A stretch of DNA of 10,418 nucleotides from Candidatus Omnitrophota bacterium (GCA_003644405.1 QNCE01000041.1:1-10418); one strand, 5' to 3'; positions 1 to 5,507 are shown, counted from the first letter of the stretch. The notes: generated from the sequence alone by a model not told the origin. Program-made: numbers and translations.

Positions 1-31
1 AGGATAAAGATATGGAAAAAAGTGAAGATAC

Positions 32-38
32 AAGGAGG
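32..38 (+). promoter_or_regulatory. Shine-Dalgarno site that decides the start at 46
   Basis: AAGGAGG is a near-perfect anti-16S match 7 nt upstream of the ATG at 46. It lies downstream of the alternative GTG at 22, so it excludes that longer reading. Confidence 0.75.
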
Positions 39-45
39 TAGAGAG

Positions 46-888
46 ATGAAAAAGTTGTTAGGAATAGTGTTGGGGTGTTTGTTAATAGGAGGATCATCTG
101 CATGGGCAGCACCTGTTTTTCAAATTGGTGCAATTAATGAGATAAGCTTCAAAGCATATGAGAATCTTGTAGATACAAATGGGACTCCAACTATAATTGA
201 TGTGGGAGATTACTTCTACGGAATTTTGGGAGCACAAAATATTGATGTTGGTGGTGTTCAAATATGGACGCAATCTTCTACAGACCAATTTAGTGGTTAT
301 TTTCTTTCTGAAGTAGTTGCGATACAAAATAAATATACTTCTGGTGGGATAACATATGGAGATATAATTTTAGGTCCATATACAGGTGGAACTGATCCAT
401 GGGGAATTCTTGATCCTACAGCGGGGGAAGTAATGGCACTTTTTGTTGATAGTGGTCCTTCTGCCACAGTATTTGAGGCTAATGGAACTGTAGCCGATGA
501 TATTAACAAAGCAACAGATGGAAATTTATGGGGAACATTAACTACAAACAACGGATATTGGTATACTCCCAATGCTCCTCTTACTCCTCCTCCTCCCGGT
601 GGAAATACTGTAGGCCAAAATTATGCGGGTCTAAATTTTGTACAAGCACCTTTCCAAACCCTTAAAATAAATGACCCTAACGAAGGGATACAAAATAAAG
701 ATGTTGATGTATTTTTCAATGCTAAAATAACAACTACTTATTCTCCAATTTCTTCCTATTGGTCCTATAATGTTAATGATCCAGCAGACGTATACCCTCT
801 TCCCGAACCAACATCTTTACTTCTTTTAGGAAGTGGTTTATTAGGATTGGCAGGGATTGGAATAAGGAGAAGGAGACGCATCGTATAA
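46..888 (+). CDS. PEP-CTERM sorting-domain secreted protein
   Basis: A 280-aa exported protein of unknown function. Residues 1-21 form a clear signal peptide (MKKLLGIVLGCLLIGGSSAWA, cleavage before APVF). The C-terminus is a textbook PEP-CTERM tail: PEP at about 253-255, a hydrophobic segment (TSLLLLGSGLLGLAGIGI), then a basic cluster RRRRR. In this family the tail is recognised by an exosortase in the inner membrane; none is encoded here. The mature part is rich in Gly, Thr, Asn and aromatic residues, has no cysteine, and carries a proline run (PLTPPPPGG) about two thirds along, which may be a linker. I recognise no catalytic domain. The ATG at 46 is preferred over the in-frame GTG at 22 because AAGGAGG (32-38) sits 7 nt before it and the signal peptide begins there. 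A strong terminator follows directly, so it is probably monocistronic. Confidence 0.9.
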   Translation: MKKLLGIVLGCLLIGGSSAWAAPVFQIGAINEISFKAYENLVDTNGTPTIIDVGDYFYGILGAQNIDVGGVQIWTQSSTDQFSGYFLSEVVAIQNKYTSGGITYGDIILGPYTGGTDPWGILDPTAGEVMALFVDSGPSATVFEANGTVADDINKATDGNLWGTLTTNNGYWYTPNAPLTPPPPGGNTVGQNYAGLNFVQAPFQTLKINDPNEGIQNKDVDVFFNAKITTTYSPISSYWSYNVNDPADVYPLPEPTSLLLLGSGLLGLAGIGIRRRRRIV

Positions 889-911
889 AAGAAAGTCTCA
901 AGTAACTACGG

Positions 912-950
912 AAATAAAAAGGCAGGGCGAAGAACCCTGTCTTTTTATTT
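912..950 (+). terminator. Strong intrinsic terminator after the first PEP-CTERM gene
   Basis: AAATAAAAAG (912-921) pairs with CTTTTTATTT (941-950), and GCAGGG (922-927) pairs with CCCTGT (935-940, one G-U pair). This gives a 16-bp stem with a 7-nt loop (CGAAGAA). The A-rich 5' arm and T-rich 3' arm make it potentially bidirectional. It starts 23 nt after the stop codon at 888. Confidence 0.85.
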
Positions 951-997
951 ATCAAGGCGATTCCCTTGTTACTAAAGGAGAGTGAATTTTTTCCTAA

Positions 998-1093
998 GTT
1001 GCTACTCTTGAAATCGCCTCTTTAGCTCTTTTAGGGATGGGGCTGTTGGGATTAGTAGGAGTAGGTTTGTCAAGAAAAAAGCATCAAACCTAA
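998..1093 (+). pseudogene. C-terminal remnant of a PEP-CTERM protein with a mutated PEP motif
   Basis: The open frame between the stop at 995-997 and the TAA at 1091-1093 reads VATLEIASLALLGMGLLG and continues LVGVGLSRKKHQT. This is a standard PEP-CTERM tail (compare the usual VATPEPASLALLG pattern) with hydrophobic segment and basic end. The PEP itself has become LEI: CTT-GAA-ATC in place of the usual Pro-Glu-Pro codons. There is no signal peptide, no start codon with a ribosome site, and no N-terminal part; the coding sequence stops at 995. I read this as the decayed 3' end of a third PEP-CTERM gene, between the terminator of the first gene and the broken fragment that follows. Chance is unlikely given the ordered motif, membrane segment and basic tail. 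Confidence 0.7.
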
Positions 1094-1097
1094 ATCT

Positions 1098-1124
1098 CTA
1101 AGTTTACATTTCAAGCGATGCTTG
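1098..1124 (+). repeat. Single copy of a dispersed repeat related to 8136-8162
   Basis: This 27-nt stretch matches 8136-8162 at 22 of 27 positions. The shared parts are CTAAGTTTACA, AAGC and ATGCTTG; the differences lie mainly in the four bases after CTAAGTTTACA. The inner CAAGC-GAT-GCTTG is a short palindrome. The ATG at 1118 of the next gene fragment lies inside it, so the repeat marks the 5' boundary of that fragment. Confidence 0.55.
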
Positions 1125-1430
1125 TATGGTTAGATACAAATCAGAGTAACTATGCCAATTCTGCTTTAGAATGGGCACTAAATAGTGGATTGTGGCAGAT
1201 TTCCCCTGATGATAGAGGAGTGGTAGGAGGATGGATTGATTGGAAAGAAAATGGTCAGACAGCTCAAGTATGGGAAAGATTCATCGATACTAGTAGCTAC
1301 TTTATTATGGTAAAAAAATGGAGGTTACGATTTTAATATTCCTCCTATTCCTGAGCCCGCATCTTTCCTTCTCTTAACTACAGGGCTTTTTGGTTTGGCA
1401 GGGGCAGGTTTGCTGAGGAGAAATAAGTAA
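1118..1430 (+). pseudogene. PEP-CTERM protein fragment, frameshifted at an A7 run
   Basis: From ATG 1118 a 72-aa frame (MLVWLDTNQSNYANSALEWA onward) runs to a TAA at 1334-1336. In the frame that would follow removal of one A from the A7 run at 1312-1318, translation reads VKNGGYDFNIPPIPEPASFL and then LLTTGLFGLAGAGLLRRNK, stopping at TAA 1428-1430. That is an excellent PEP-CTERM tail: PEP, hydrophobic helix, RR. So one protein of about 104 aa is split by a single extra base. No signal peptide and no ribosome binding site precede 1118, and the start lies in a dispersed repeat, so the 5' end is probably lost too. The body (YANSALEWALNSGLWQISPDD) is unrecognised. The A7 run allows three readings: true decay, sequencing indel, or transcriptional slippage. 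Confidence 0.7.
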
Positions 1431-1462
1431 TACTTAGAAGATATAAGTAATACTTAGAAGAT
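1423..1462 (+). repeat. Perfect 20-bp tandem duplication
   Basis: ataagtaatacttagaagat occurs at 1423-1442 and again immediately at 1443-1462, followed by a partial unit agaagat. The first copy covers the stop codon (1428-1430) of the broken PEP-CTERM fragment. The period is close to two helical turns. It lies about 50-90 nt upstream of the next gene, so it could be a slippage duplication or part of that gene's control region. Confidence 0.8.
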
Positions 1463-1498
1463 AGAAGATAGTATGAGATATTTTTTTAGATGGAGGGG

Positions 1499-1503
1499 GG
1501 AGG
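1499..1503 (+). promoter_or_regulatory. Shine-Dalgarno site that decides the start at 1511
   Basis: GGAGG lies 7 nt before ATG 1511, inside a G-rich run (1492-1504). The alternative in-frame ATG at 1490 precedes this run and has no ribosome site of its own. Confidence 0.65.
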
Positions 1504-1510
1504 GTTAAAA

Positions 1511-2308
1511 ATGAAAAGAGAAAAAGGGGGAATGTTTAATTTTAAAATGATAAAGATTTTATTTCTTATAGCAGGAATAGTTTTATTGGCAGGTGAAAGC
1601 TTTGGTTATGTTATTAATGGGAATTTATCTGATTGGGGGGTAACTCCGGGCCATTATGGTTTTTCTGATTGGCAGCCGAATAAAGGTATATTCTGGGTGG
1701 TTGATGATCAGACAGGTGATATATATACTTATCTTGGTCCCGGTTATGGCGGGCAGTTGTATGATGTAGAGGCAATTTATTTTGATTATGATAATGATTA
1801 TGCCTACATTGCTATTGTTACTGGATTTCCTCAATCAGGGCGAGATTACGGAGTTTACTATTTTTACCCAGGAGATATTGCTCTTGATTTTGGGATAGAT
1901 GGAAGTTATGAATATGGAATAATAACCTCATCTAATAGACCTTCCTATGCTCTCTCAGGTTCTCCTGGATATGTATACAAGGTAACTTCATGGGCTACTG
2001 CGTATGAGGGGACACATCCAGGTATCTGGCATGGAGTAAGTGATCCTACAGTAATTAAAGAAGGGGAGCAGAAAGAGAATGTCAGTCTATACTATGAGAA
2101 TGCTGGCGGTGAGCATTATGTAATAGAGACATCAGTGCCTTTAAATATTTTCGGAGATGATTGGCAAATTCCTTTACGGATTCACTGGACAGAAACCTGT
2201 GGGAATGATTACCTTAATCTTGATGTAATACCTGAGCCTTCCAGTATTTTTCTTTTAAGTTTAGGTTTGTTTGGTTTAGGGAGTCTTTTGCGAAAGAAAT
2301 ATTCTTAA
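1511..2308 (+). CDS. PEP-CTERM secreted protein with a CBM9/DOMON-like N-terminal motif
   Basis: A 265-aa exported protein. The N-terminus has basic residues, a hydrophobic core (IKILFLIAGIVLLAGESFG, about residues 14-32) and a likely cleavage before YVINGNLSDWG. An ingredient of the form 'ING.LSDWG' right after the signal peptide is typical of family-9 carbohydrate-binding-like (DOMON-fold) domains, so sugar or haem-type ligand binding is possible; this is inference. The mature region is acidic and Tyr/Gly/Asp rich. The tail IPEPSSIFLLSLGLFGLGSL then RKKYS (PEP about 241-243) is a PEP-CTERM sorting signal for an exosortase. ATG 1511 is chosen over 1490 (no ribosome site) and 1532 (ribosome site too close). 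A repeat hairpin begins 21 nt after the stop. It is the only other intact member of the PEP-CTERM block. Confidence 0.88.
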   Translation: MKREKGGMFNFKMIKILFLIAGIVLLAGESFGYVINGNLSDWGVTPGHYGFSDWQPNKGIFWVVDDQTGDIYTYLGPGYGGQLYDVEAIYFDYDNDYAYIAIVTGFPQSGRDYGVYYFYPGDIALDFGIDGSYEYGIITSSNRPSYALSGSPGYVYKVTSWATAYEGTHPGIWHGVSDPTVIKEGEQKENVSLYYENAGGEHYVIETSVPLNIFGDDWQIPLRIHWTETCGNDYLNLDVIPEPSSIFLLSLGLFGLGSLLRKKYS

Positions 2309-2329
2309 ATCTTTAAACTTCTCATAATT

Positions 2330-2362
2330 TTGCACAAAACATATTGAATCTTTTTTGTGCAG
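2330..2362 (+). repeat. 33-nt palindromic repeat, copy 1
   Basis: TGCACAAAA (2331-2339) pairs with TTTTGTGCA (2353-2361). The centre CATATTGAATC is the most diverged of the four copies in the window. It lies 21 nt after the stop of the PEP-CTERM gene at 2308 and could serve as a hairpin at the mRNA 3' end, though no clear T-run follows it. Confidence 0.8.
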
Positions 2363-2473
2363 ATTTCAGTTAAGATATATACCGCCCTCTATGATTTAAT
2401 GAAAAAATATCATCTTGACCCCCCAATCTCTATTTACCAAATTCCATTACACCTCGGGTTTGCAATCTAAATT

Positions 2474-2506
2474 TTGCACAAAACAGGTTGAATCTCTTTT
2501 GTGCAA
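2474..2506 (+). repeat. 33-nt palindromic repeat, copy 2
   Basis: TTGCACAAAA (2474-2483) pairs with TTTTGTGCAA (2497-2506), with centre CAGGTTGAATCTC. CTTTTTATTT follows, so the copy also resembles an intrinsic terminator reading rightward, but it is 165 nt past the nearest + strand gene. Confidence 0.85.
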
Positions 2507-2632
2507 CTTTTTATTTAATTCAGTGGCGAAACCTTAAATATAGAACTCCGAACATAAAAAAGTCTTGAACATAAAAGAAGAAAGTAAAAAATAGTAGGGA
2601 CAGTTGTGATTATATTTACTAAGTTATCTTTT

Positions 2633-2732
2633 AAACCTACATTTCCACCCCAGGGGTGGAAATACTCGGTAAAAAAATACGACACAATACCACTTCCTTT
2701 ACAAACCTACATTTCCACCCCAGGGGTGGAAA
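2633..2732 (+). CRISPR. Candidate two-repeat CRISPR array, no cas genes nearby
   Basis: Two identical 30-bp repeats lie at 2633-2662 and 2703-2732, separated by a unique 40-bp spacer (2663-2702). Each begins AAACCTACA and ends with a perfect 10-bp palindrome, TTTCCACCCC-A-GGGGTGGAAA. Repeat length, spacer length, exact identity and the internal palindrome fit a minimal CRISPR array. I see no third repeat, no clear leader and no cas gene. The alternative is a pair of dispersed hairpin elements, which this repeat-rich genome makes plausible. On the - strand the hairpins lie downstream of the XRE gene, but no T-run makes them terminators. Confidence 0.5.
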
Positions 2733-2819
2733 CAGGTATATGTAAATATTTCGCAATAGTGCCAATGTACAAATTTTAAATTTTACGGGAGTGAAGGAGT
2801 AGTTTGACAGGAAAATAGA

Positions 2820-3338
2820 TTATTTTAACCTAATAATCAACCTTTTGCCTAAAGTATGTGCTATCTTTCTTAAGGTATCTACAGAAACATTTTCCCTACC
2901 ATTCTCAATCTTAGAGATATACTGTTGATTTACTCCTAATTTTTTAGCAATATCCTTTTGAGTATACCCTAACCTTAGGCGTATTTTTTTAATCTGTTGA
3001 GCTAACTTCATCCGCTCTGAGGGAATTTTTGTTGTTCCCTGAGACTGCCTTATCTTAACCCCTTCATTTTTTAATCTCTCCTGTATCCGTTCATATATTG
3101 TCTGCCAGAAAACAACTTTACTTTTAAGCCAGCGGTCTTTTGCCATTCGTTTTTTTATGCCTGGCCACTTTTTACAAAAGGTTACCTTATCCACCATACT
3201 AAAAACCATCTTAGGGTCACTAACTCGAGAGAGTAGTTTTTCTGCATAGAGGTTAAATTTTGGATGGTCTCCATCCTTTAAGATCTTTTTTACCTCATCC
3301 TTTCCAATACGACTATCCCACAACCAATTTATCTTCAT
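2820..3338 (-). CDS. XRE-family regulator, probable antitoxin of the AbiEii toxin
   Basis: A 172-aa two-part protein. Residues about 112-166 are a Cro/C1-type helix-turn-helix: IKKIRLRLGYTQKDIAKKLG, then VNQQYISKIENGRENVSVDT. The N-terminal part (about 1-80: WLWDSRIGKDEVKKILKDGD onward, with LYAEKLLSRV) resembles the small all-helical 'WD...EV..IL' proteins often found beside AbiEii toxins; this is recall of family patterns, not a search. It starts 10 nt after the toxin gene, with a G-rich ribosome site (complement of CTCCCCC, 3341-3347), so the two form one operon in toxin-first order. Expected role: neutralise the toxin and repress the operon through the palindrome at 4063-4084. Classical AbiE systems use an AbiEi winged-helix antitoxin instead, so this fusion is a variant. 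Confidence 0.8.
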   Translation of the reverse strand: MKINWLWDSRIGKDEVKKILKDGDHPKFNLYAEKLLSRVSDPKMVFSMVDKVTFCKKWPGIKKRMAKDRWLKSKVVFWQTIYERIQERLKNEGVKIRQSQGTTKIPSERMKLAQQIKKIRLRLGYTQKDIAKKLGVNQQYISKIENGRENVSVDTLRKIAHTLGKRLIIRLK

Positions 3339-3348
3339 CTCTCCCCCT

Positions 3349-4044
3349 TTAGAGTAATTTCTCTGGTAACTTTTTTAAAATCTCATCGTCCAAATGTTTC
3401 ATTACTTTTGCCGTATTAACTTTAGCAACCAAATCCAAAAGTCCAACCTTTAAATCCATGCGATTAAACCCTCGGTACCAGGCAATAAGACTCTCTGCTT
3501 TATCATAAGAGAAATATTCAAAGAAAAATTCTGACAGAGGTTGAAAATGTCTTGATAAATAATAAAGGTCGAATAAATCCTTTACACTCTGACGGCCAGC
3601 ATGGATTATCCTGCCAGTACTATCTTCCTTTTTAACCGCCCCCATAGCAGCGGCAAGTTTCCTATAATAGATATCCTCTATTGAGTGCAATCCCTGCTTT
3701 ACCCTTTTGATATTCTTCTCAAAATCTTGGACAAAGTCTATCTTTAAAACACAACTTCTTTTAAGCTCTAAAAAATATACCTTCATTGGTATCAACCCAG
3801 GCTTATCCTGTTCGGCCTCTAACTTAAAATTAAATCCTGTCTTTTTAAAAACAAAATTCATTATCTGCTCTGGCTCCTCTTTCTTATACCTTTGAGAGAA
3901 AAAATCTAAGTCCAAAGATGCGCGATGGTTAAAATAAAACGATAAAGCTGTGCCACCAGTTAAATAATACTTCTTAAATTTTGCTGTTACCAGCTCAGTT
4001 ATTCTTCTCTGCTCCTTCTTGATATAAGAGATTTTATTTTTCAT
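3349..4044 (-). CDS. AbiEii/AbiGii-family nucleotidyltransferase toxin
   Basis: A 231-aa DNA polymerase beta-fold NTase. The family motifs are visible in order: LTGGTAL (28-34), HRASLDLDFF (40-49, with metal-binding D45 and D47), KIDFVQD (101-107, third acidic D103), K129, and the downstream signature KDLFDLYYLS (155-164). AbiEii/MenT-type toxins block growth during phage infection or stress, and studied members transfer nucleotides to tRNA; the substrate here is not known. The length suits the family and all catalytic positions are kept, so it is probably active. The ATG at 4042-4044 has AGGA (complement of 4051-4054) upstream. The gene is first in an operon with the XRE regulator and lies directly behind a strong promoter overlapped by a palindrome. 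Confidence 0.88.
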   Translation of the reverse strand: MKNKISYIKKEQRRITELVTAKFKKYYLTGGTALSFYFNHRASLDLDFFSQRYKKEEPEQIMNFVFKKTGFNFKLEAEQDKPGLIPMKVYFLELKRSCVLKIDFVQDFEKNIKRVKQGLHSIEDIYYRKLAAAMGAVKKEDSTGRIIHAGRQSVKDLFDLYYLSRHFQPLSEFFFEYFSYDKAESLIAWYRGFNRMDLKVGLLDLVAKVNTAKVMKHLDDEILKKLPEKLL

Positions 4045-4060
4045 CTTTTGTCCTAGAATA

Positions 4061-4090
4061 ATTATACTACTTATAAGTAGTATACGTCAA
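4061..4090 (-). promoter_or_regulatory. Sigma70-type promoter of the AbiEii-XRE operon
   Basis: On the - strand TTGACG (4090-4085) is followed, after an 18-bp spacer, by a consensus TATAAT (4066-4061). The -10 box ends 16 nt before the toxin start codon, so the leader would be only about 10 nt, just enough for the ribosome site. Confidence 0.75.
4063..4084. promoter_or_regulatory. Perfect 22-bp palindrome, probable operator for the XRE repressor
   Basis: The half-site TATACTACTTA is followed by its exact reverse complement TAAGTAGTATA, with no loop. It fills the promoter spacer and overlaps four bases of the -10 box, so a bound dimer would block RNA polymerase. Autoregulation by the downstream XRE protein is inferred from this placement. 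Confidence 0.7.
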
Positions 4091-4261
4091 GAAGAAACTA
4101 CTTTGCTTAACTTTAACCGGTCCTACCCGTCGAGTGAGATTGTGGGTTTAAAGAACATTTCTTTAAAAAAGACTTTTTGAGTTATAATTAAAAGGGAGTA
4201 TTAAAAATACAAAAGTTTTGAATTATGGAAGAAGGTTCTGATTTATATTTTTTAATCAAAG

Positions 4262-4468
4262 ATGAAAAAAGATAAACTCACTCAAAAAGTAATTTCTACA
4301 AGAAAAAGGATTTCGGCAAAAAAAGAAAAAGAATTAAAAGAAAAATTGAAAGAAGCAATACGAATTCTTACTCAAGAATTTAAGCCTAAAAGAATATTCC
4401 TTATAGGCTCCTTGGCTAAAGATAAAGTTCATTATTCATCAGATATTGATTTATACAAAACAGGTTGA
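4262..4468 (+). pseudogene. Truncated minimal nucleotidyltransferase (MNT), cut by a repeat
   Basis: A 68-aa frame with a basic N-terminus (KKEKELKEKLKEAIRILTQE) and then the start of an NTase fold, RIFLIGSLAKDKVHYSSDID, with the GS...DxD active-site signature. It ends immediately after SDIDL as YKTG-stop. Complete MNT proteins continue for 50-100 residues with a third catalytic acid, which is absent. The last codons (4451-4468) lie in a copy of the 33-nt palindromic repeat, so the gene looks truncated by that repeat. No ribosome site precedes ATG 4262. A TATAAT at 4183-4188 lacks a good -35. A 16-codon frame (4225-4275) overlaps the start but shows nothing recognisable. No HEPN partner is adjacent. 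Confidence 0.65.
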
Positions 4469-4483
4469 ACCTTTTTTGTGCAA
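4451..4483 (+). repeat. 33-nt palindromic repeat, copy 3, inside a gene end
   Basis: The sequence matches copy 2 except for transitions in the left arm (TTATAC for TTGCAC) and one at the centre (GAACC for GAATC), plus one substitution in the following T-rich stretch. The arms CAGGTT and AACC extend the stem inward. It supplies the final codons and stop (4466-4468) of the truncated NTase. The flank CTTTTTAACT...GGACAA is shared with copy 4, so the repeat unit is longer than 33 nt. Confidence 0.8.
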
Positions 4484-4603
4484 CTTTTTAACTCTGGACA
4501 AAGAATGAAAAGGATTTTTTTATGTGTAACAGGTGCCTTTACTTTTCTATTAAACTGAGGAATACCATTGCAGGTTAATTTGAATTATGGTATATTTATT
4601 GCG

Positions 4604-5029
4604 ATGAATGATTTTGTCTTTAAACTTAAAAGTAAATTAACTCCTGTATTCTCTCAAGATTCAAAGATTATTTCTGTCTATGTTTTTGGATCTTCTATCC
4701 AAGGTTTAACTCATCCAAAAAGTGATATTGATTTGGCAATTTTGGTCTCATTTGATAAAAAATTTAGCTTGGATGACCTTTTAAATTTAGAGGTAAAAAT
4801 CACCTTAGCTTTAAAAACTGAAAATTATGATTTAGTAGTGCTTAATAATGCTCCTTTAACTTTGAAATTTAGAATAATATCAGAAGGAATAATAATCTAT
4901 AATGCGGATGATAAAATGCGTTGCGATTTTGAAGAGAAGGTTATGCAAGAATATTATGATTTTTTACCCCGTCTTAAAGAATTTAATGCTGAATATTTTT
5001 CTGCTTTAAGAGAGAATTATTTAAAATGA
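4604..5029 (+). CDS. mntA: MntA antitoxin, minimal nucleotidyltransferase of a type VII toxin-antitoxin pair
   Basis: A 141-aa MNT protein. The active-site signature is complete: G29-S30, ten residues, D41-I-D43 (GSSIQGLTHPKSDIDLAIL), with the third acidic residue probably D76 in ENYDLVVL. In characterised HEPN-MNT pairs this enzyme transfers AMP units from ATP to a tyrosine of the HepT toxin and so silences it. It overlaps hepT by 4 nt (ATGA), which implies translational coupling. The start is uncertain: ATG 4604 gives the usual spacing to the GS motif (as in the homologue at 5641-6078) but lacks a ribosome site. A TTG at 4568 has GAGG (4557-4560) 7 nt upstream and would add 12 residues. A palindromic repeat lies 120 nt upstream. 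Confidence 0.88.
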   Translation: MNDFVFKLKSKLTPVFSQDSKIISVYVFGSSIQGLTHPKSDIDLAILVSFDKKFSLDDLLNLEVKITLALKTENYDLVVLNNAPLTLKFRIISEGIIIYNADDKMRCDFEEKVMQEYYDFLPRLKEFNAEYFSALRENYLK

Positions 5030-5454
5030 TTGATAAAGAAAAAATAAAAAATAAAATTGCTATTATTAAGGAGAATCTTTCTGAATTAGAAAAGATGAAA
5101 AGCCTAACGCTAAAAGATTTATCCTGCAATTTGCGTGATTTAGCTGCTGCTAAATATTTTATTCGCACCTCTATTGAAGCAATGATTGACATTGGTTCTC
5201 ATATTATTGCTAAGAATCTTTTAGGCGTTCCTTCAACCAATGTAGAGATAATGATAACTTTAGCTGAGAAAGAAGTTATTCCTCACTCCCATCTTGATAC
5301 TTATGTAAAGATGGTAAAATATAGAAATCGTCTCACTCATTTTTATAGTAAAGTTGAACCAGAAGAGATTTACGAGATTATTCAGAATCATCTTTCTGAT
5401 TTTGAATCTTTTATTCAGGACATTTTGCTTTATTTAGATAAAATTTCTGCTTAA
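5026..5454 (+). CDS. hepT: HepT toxin, HEPN-domain ribonuclease of a type VII pair
   Basis: A 142-aa all-helical HEPN protein. The RX4HXY signature is intact: R100-NRLT-H105-F-Y107 in KYRNRLTHFYSKV. In studied relatives R and H form the RNase active site at a dimer interface, cutting tRNA or mRNA, and the tyrosine is the residue that MntA AMPylates. The conserved helix FIRTSIEAMIDIGSHIIAK (about 45-63) is typical of the DUF86/HepT group. The ATG overlaps the mntA stop, so expression is coupled and antitoxin-first. All key residues are kept, so a working pair is likely. A palindromic repeat followed by T6 begins 18 nt after the stop and could end transcription. Confidence 0.92.
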   Translation: MIDKEKIKNKIAIIKENLSELEKMKSLTLKDLSCNLRDLAAAKYFIRTSIEAMIDIGSHIIAKNLLGVPSTNVEIMITLAEKEVIPHSHLDTYVKMVKYRNRLTHFYSKVEPEEIYEIIQNHLSDFESFIQDILLYLDKISA

Positions 5455-5472
5455 TCTAAACTCCCTATAATC

Positions 5473-5507
5473 TTGCACAAAACAAGTTGAACCTTTTTTT
5501 TGTGCAA
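5473..5507 (+). repeat. 33-nt palindromic repeat, copy 4; possible terminator of mntA-hepT
   Basis: TTGCACAAAA (5473-5482) pairs with TTTTGTGCAA (5498-5507). The T-run is two bases longer than in the other copies. CTTTTTTAACTTGG follows, giving a hairpin plus T-tract 18 nt past the hepT stop, so this copy may have been adopted as an intrinsic terminator. The upstream flank (TAAACT...CTATAAT) resembles that of copy 1. Confidence 0.8.

Larger units (their letters stand above)
2309..2819. other. Gene-free region packed with repeats
   Basis: No coding frame is credible here. The region lies between the end of a + strand gene and the end of a - strand operon. It contains two 33-nt palindromic repeats (2330-2362 and 2474-2506), two identical 30-bp hairpin repeats (2633-2662 and 2703-2732) and otherwise AT-rich sequence. 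GAACATAAAA occurs twice near 2550-2580. I see no promoter or RNA gene. Confidence 0.7.

Noticed and set aside
955..1019. Inverted 8-mers AGGCGATT (955-962) and AATCGCCT (1012-1019)
   Set aside because: Short arms 49 nt apart, with no extension and no target duplication; chance is adequate.
2596..2630. TAGTAGGGACAGTTGTGATT-like stretch resembling ends seen near REP-type transposase elements
   Set aside because: Single copy, no second end and no transposase in the window, so nothing supports an element.
3707..3895. + strand frame antisense to the AbiEii gene
   Set aside because: Shadow of a gene with clear family motifs; no independent support.
4115..4150. GC-richer patch (ACCGGTCCTACCCGTCGAG) that could suggest a tRNA or RNA piece
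   Set aside because: No cloverleaf or stable fold could be drawn, and no T-loop sequence is present.
4225..4275. 16-codon frame MEEGSDLYFLIKDEKR overlapping the truncated NTase start
   Set aside because: No ribosome site at proper distance and no recognisable pattern.
4522..4578. 18-codon frame MCNRCLYFSIKLRNTIAG between the NTase fragment and mntA
   Set aside because: Too short, with only a weak upstream GGA; likely chance.
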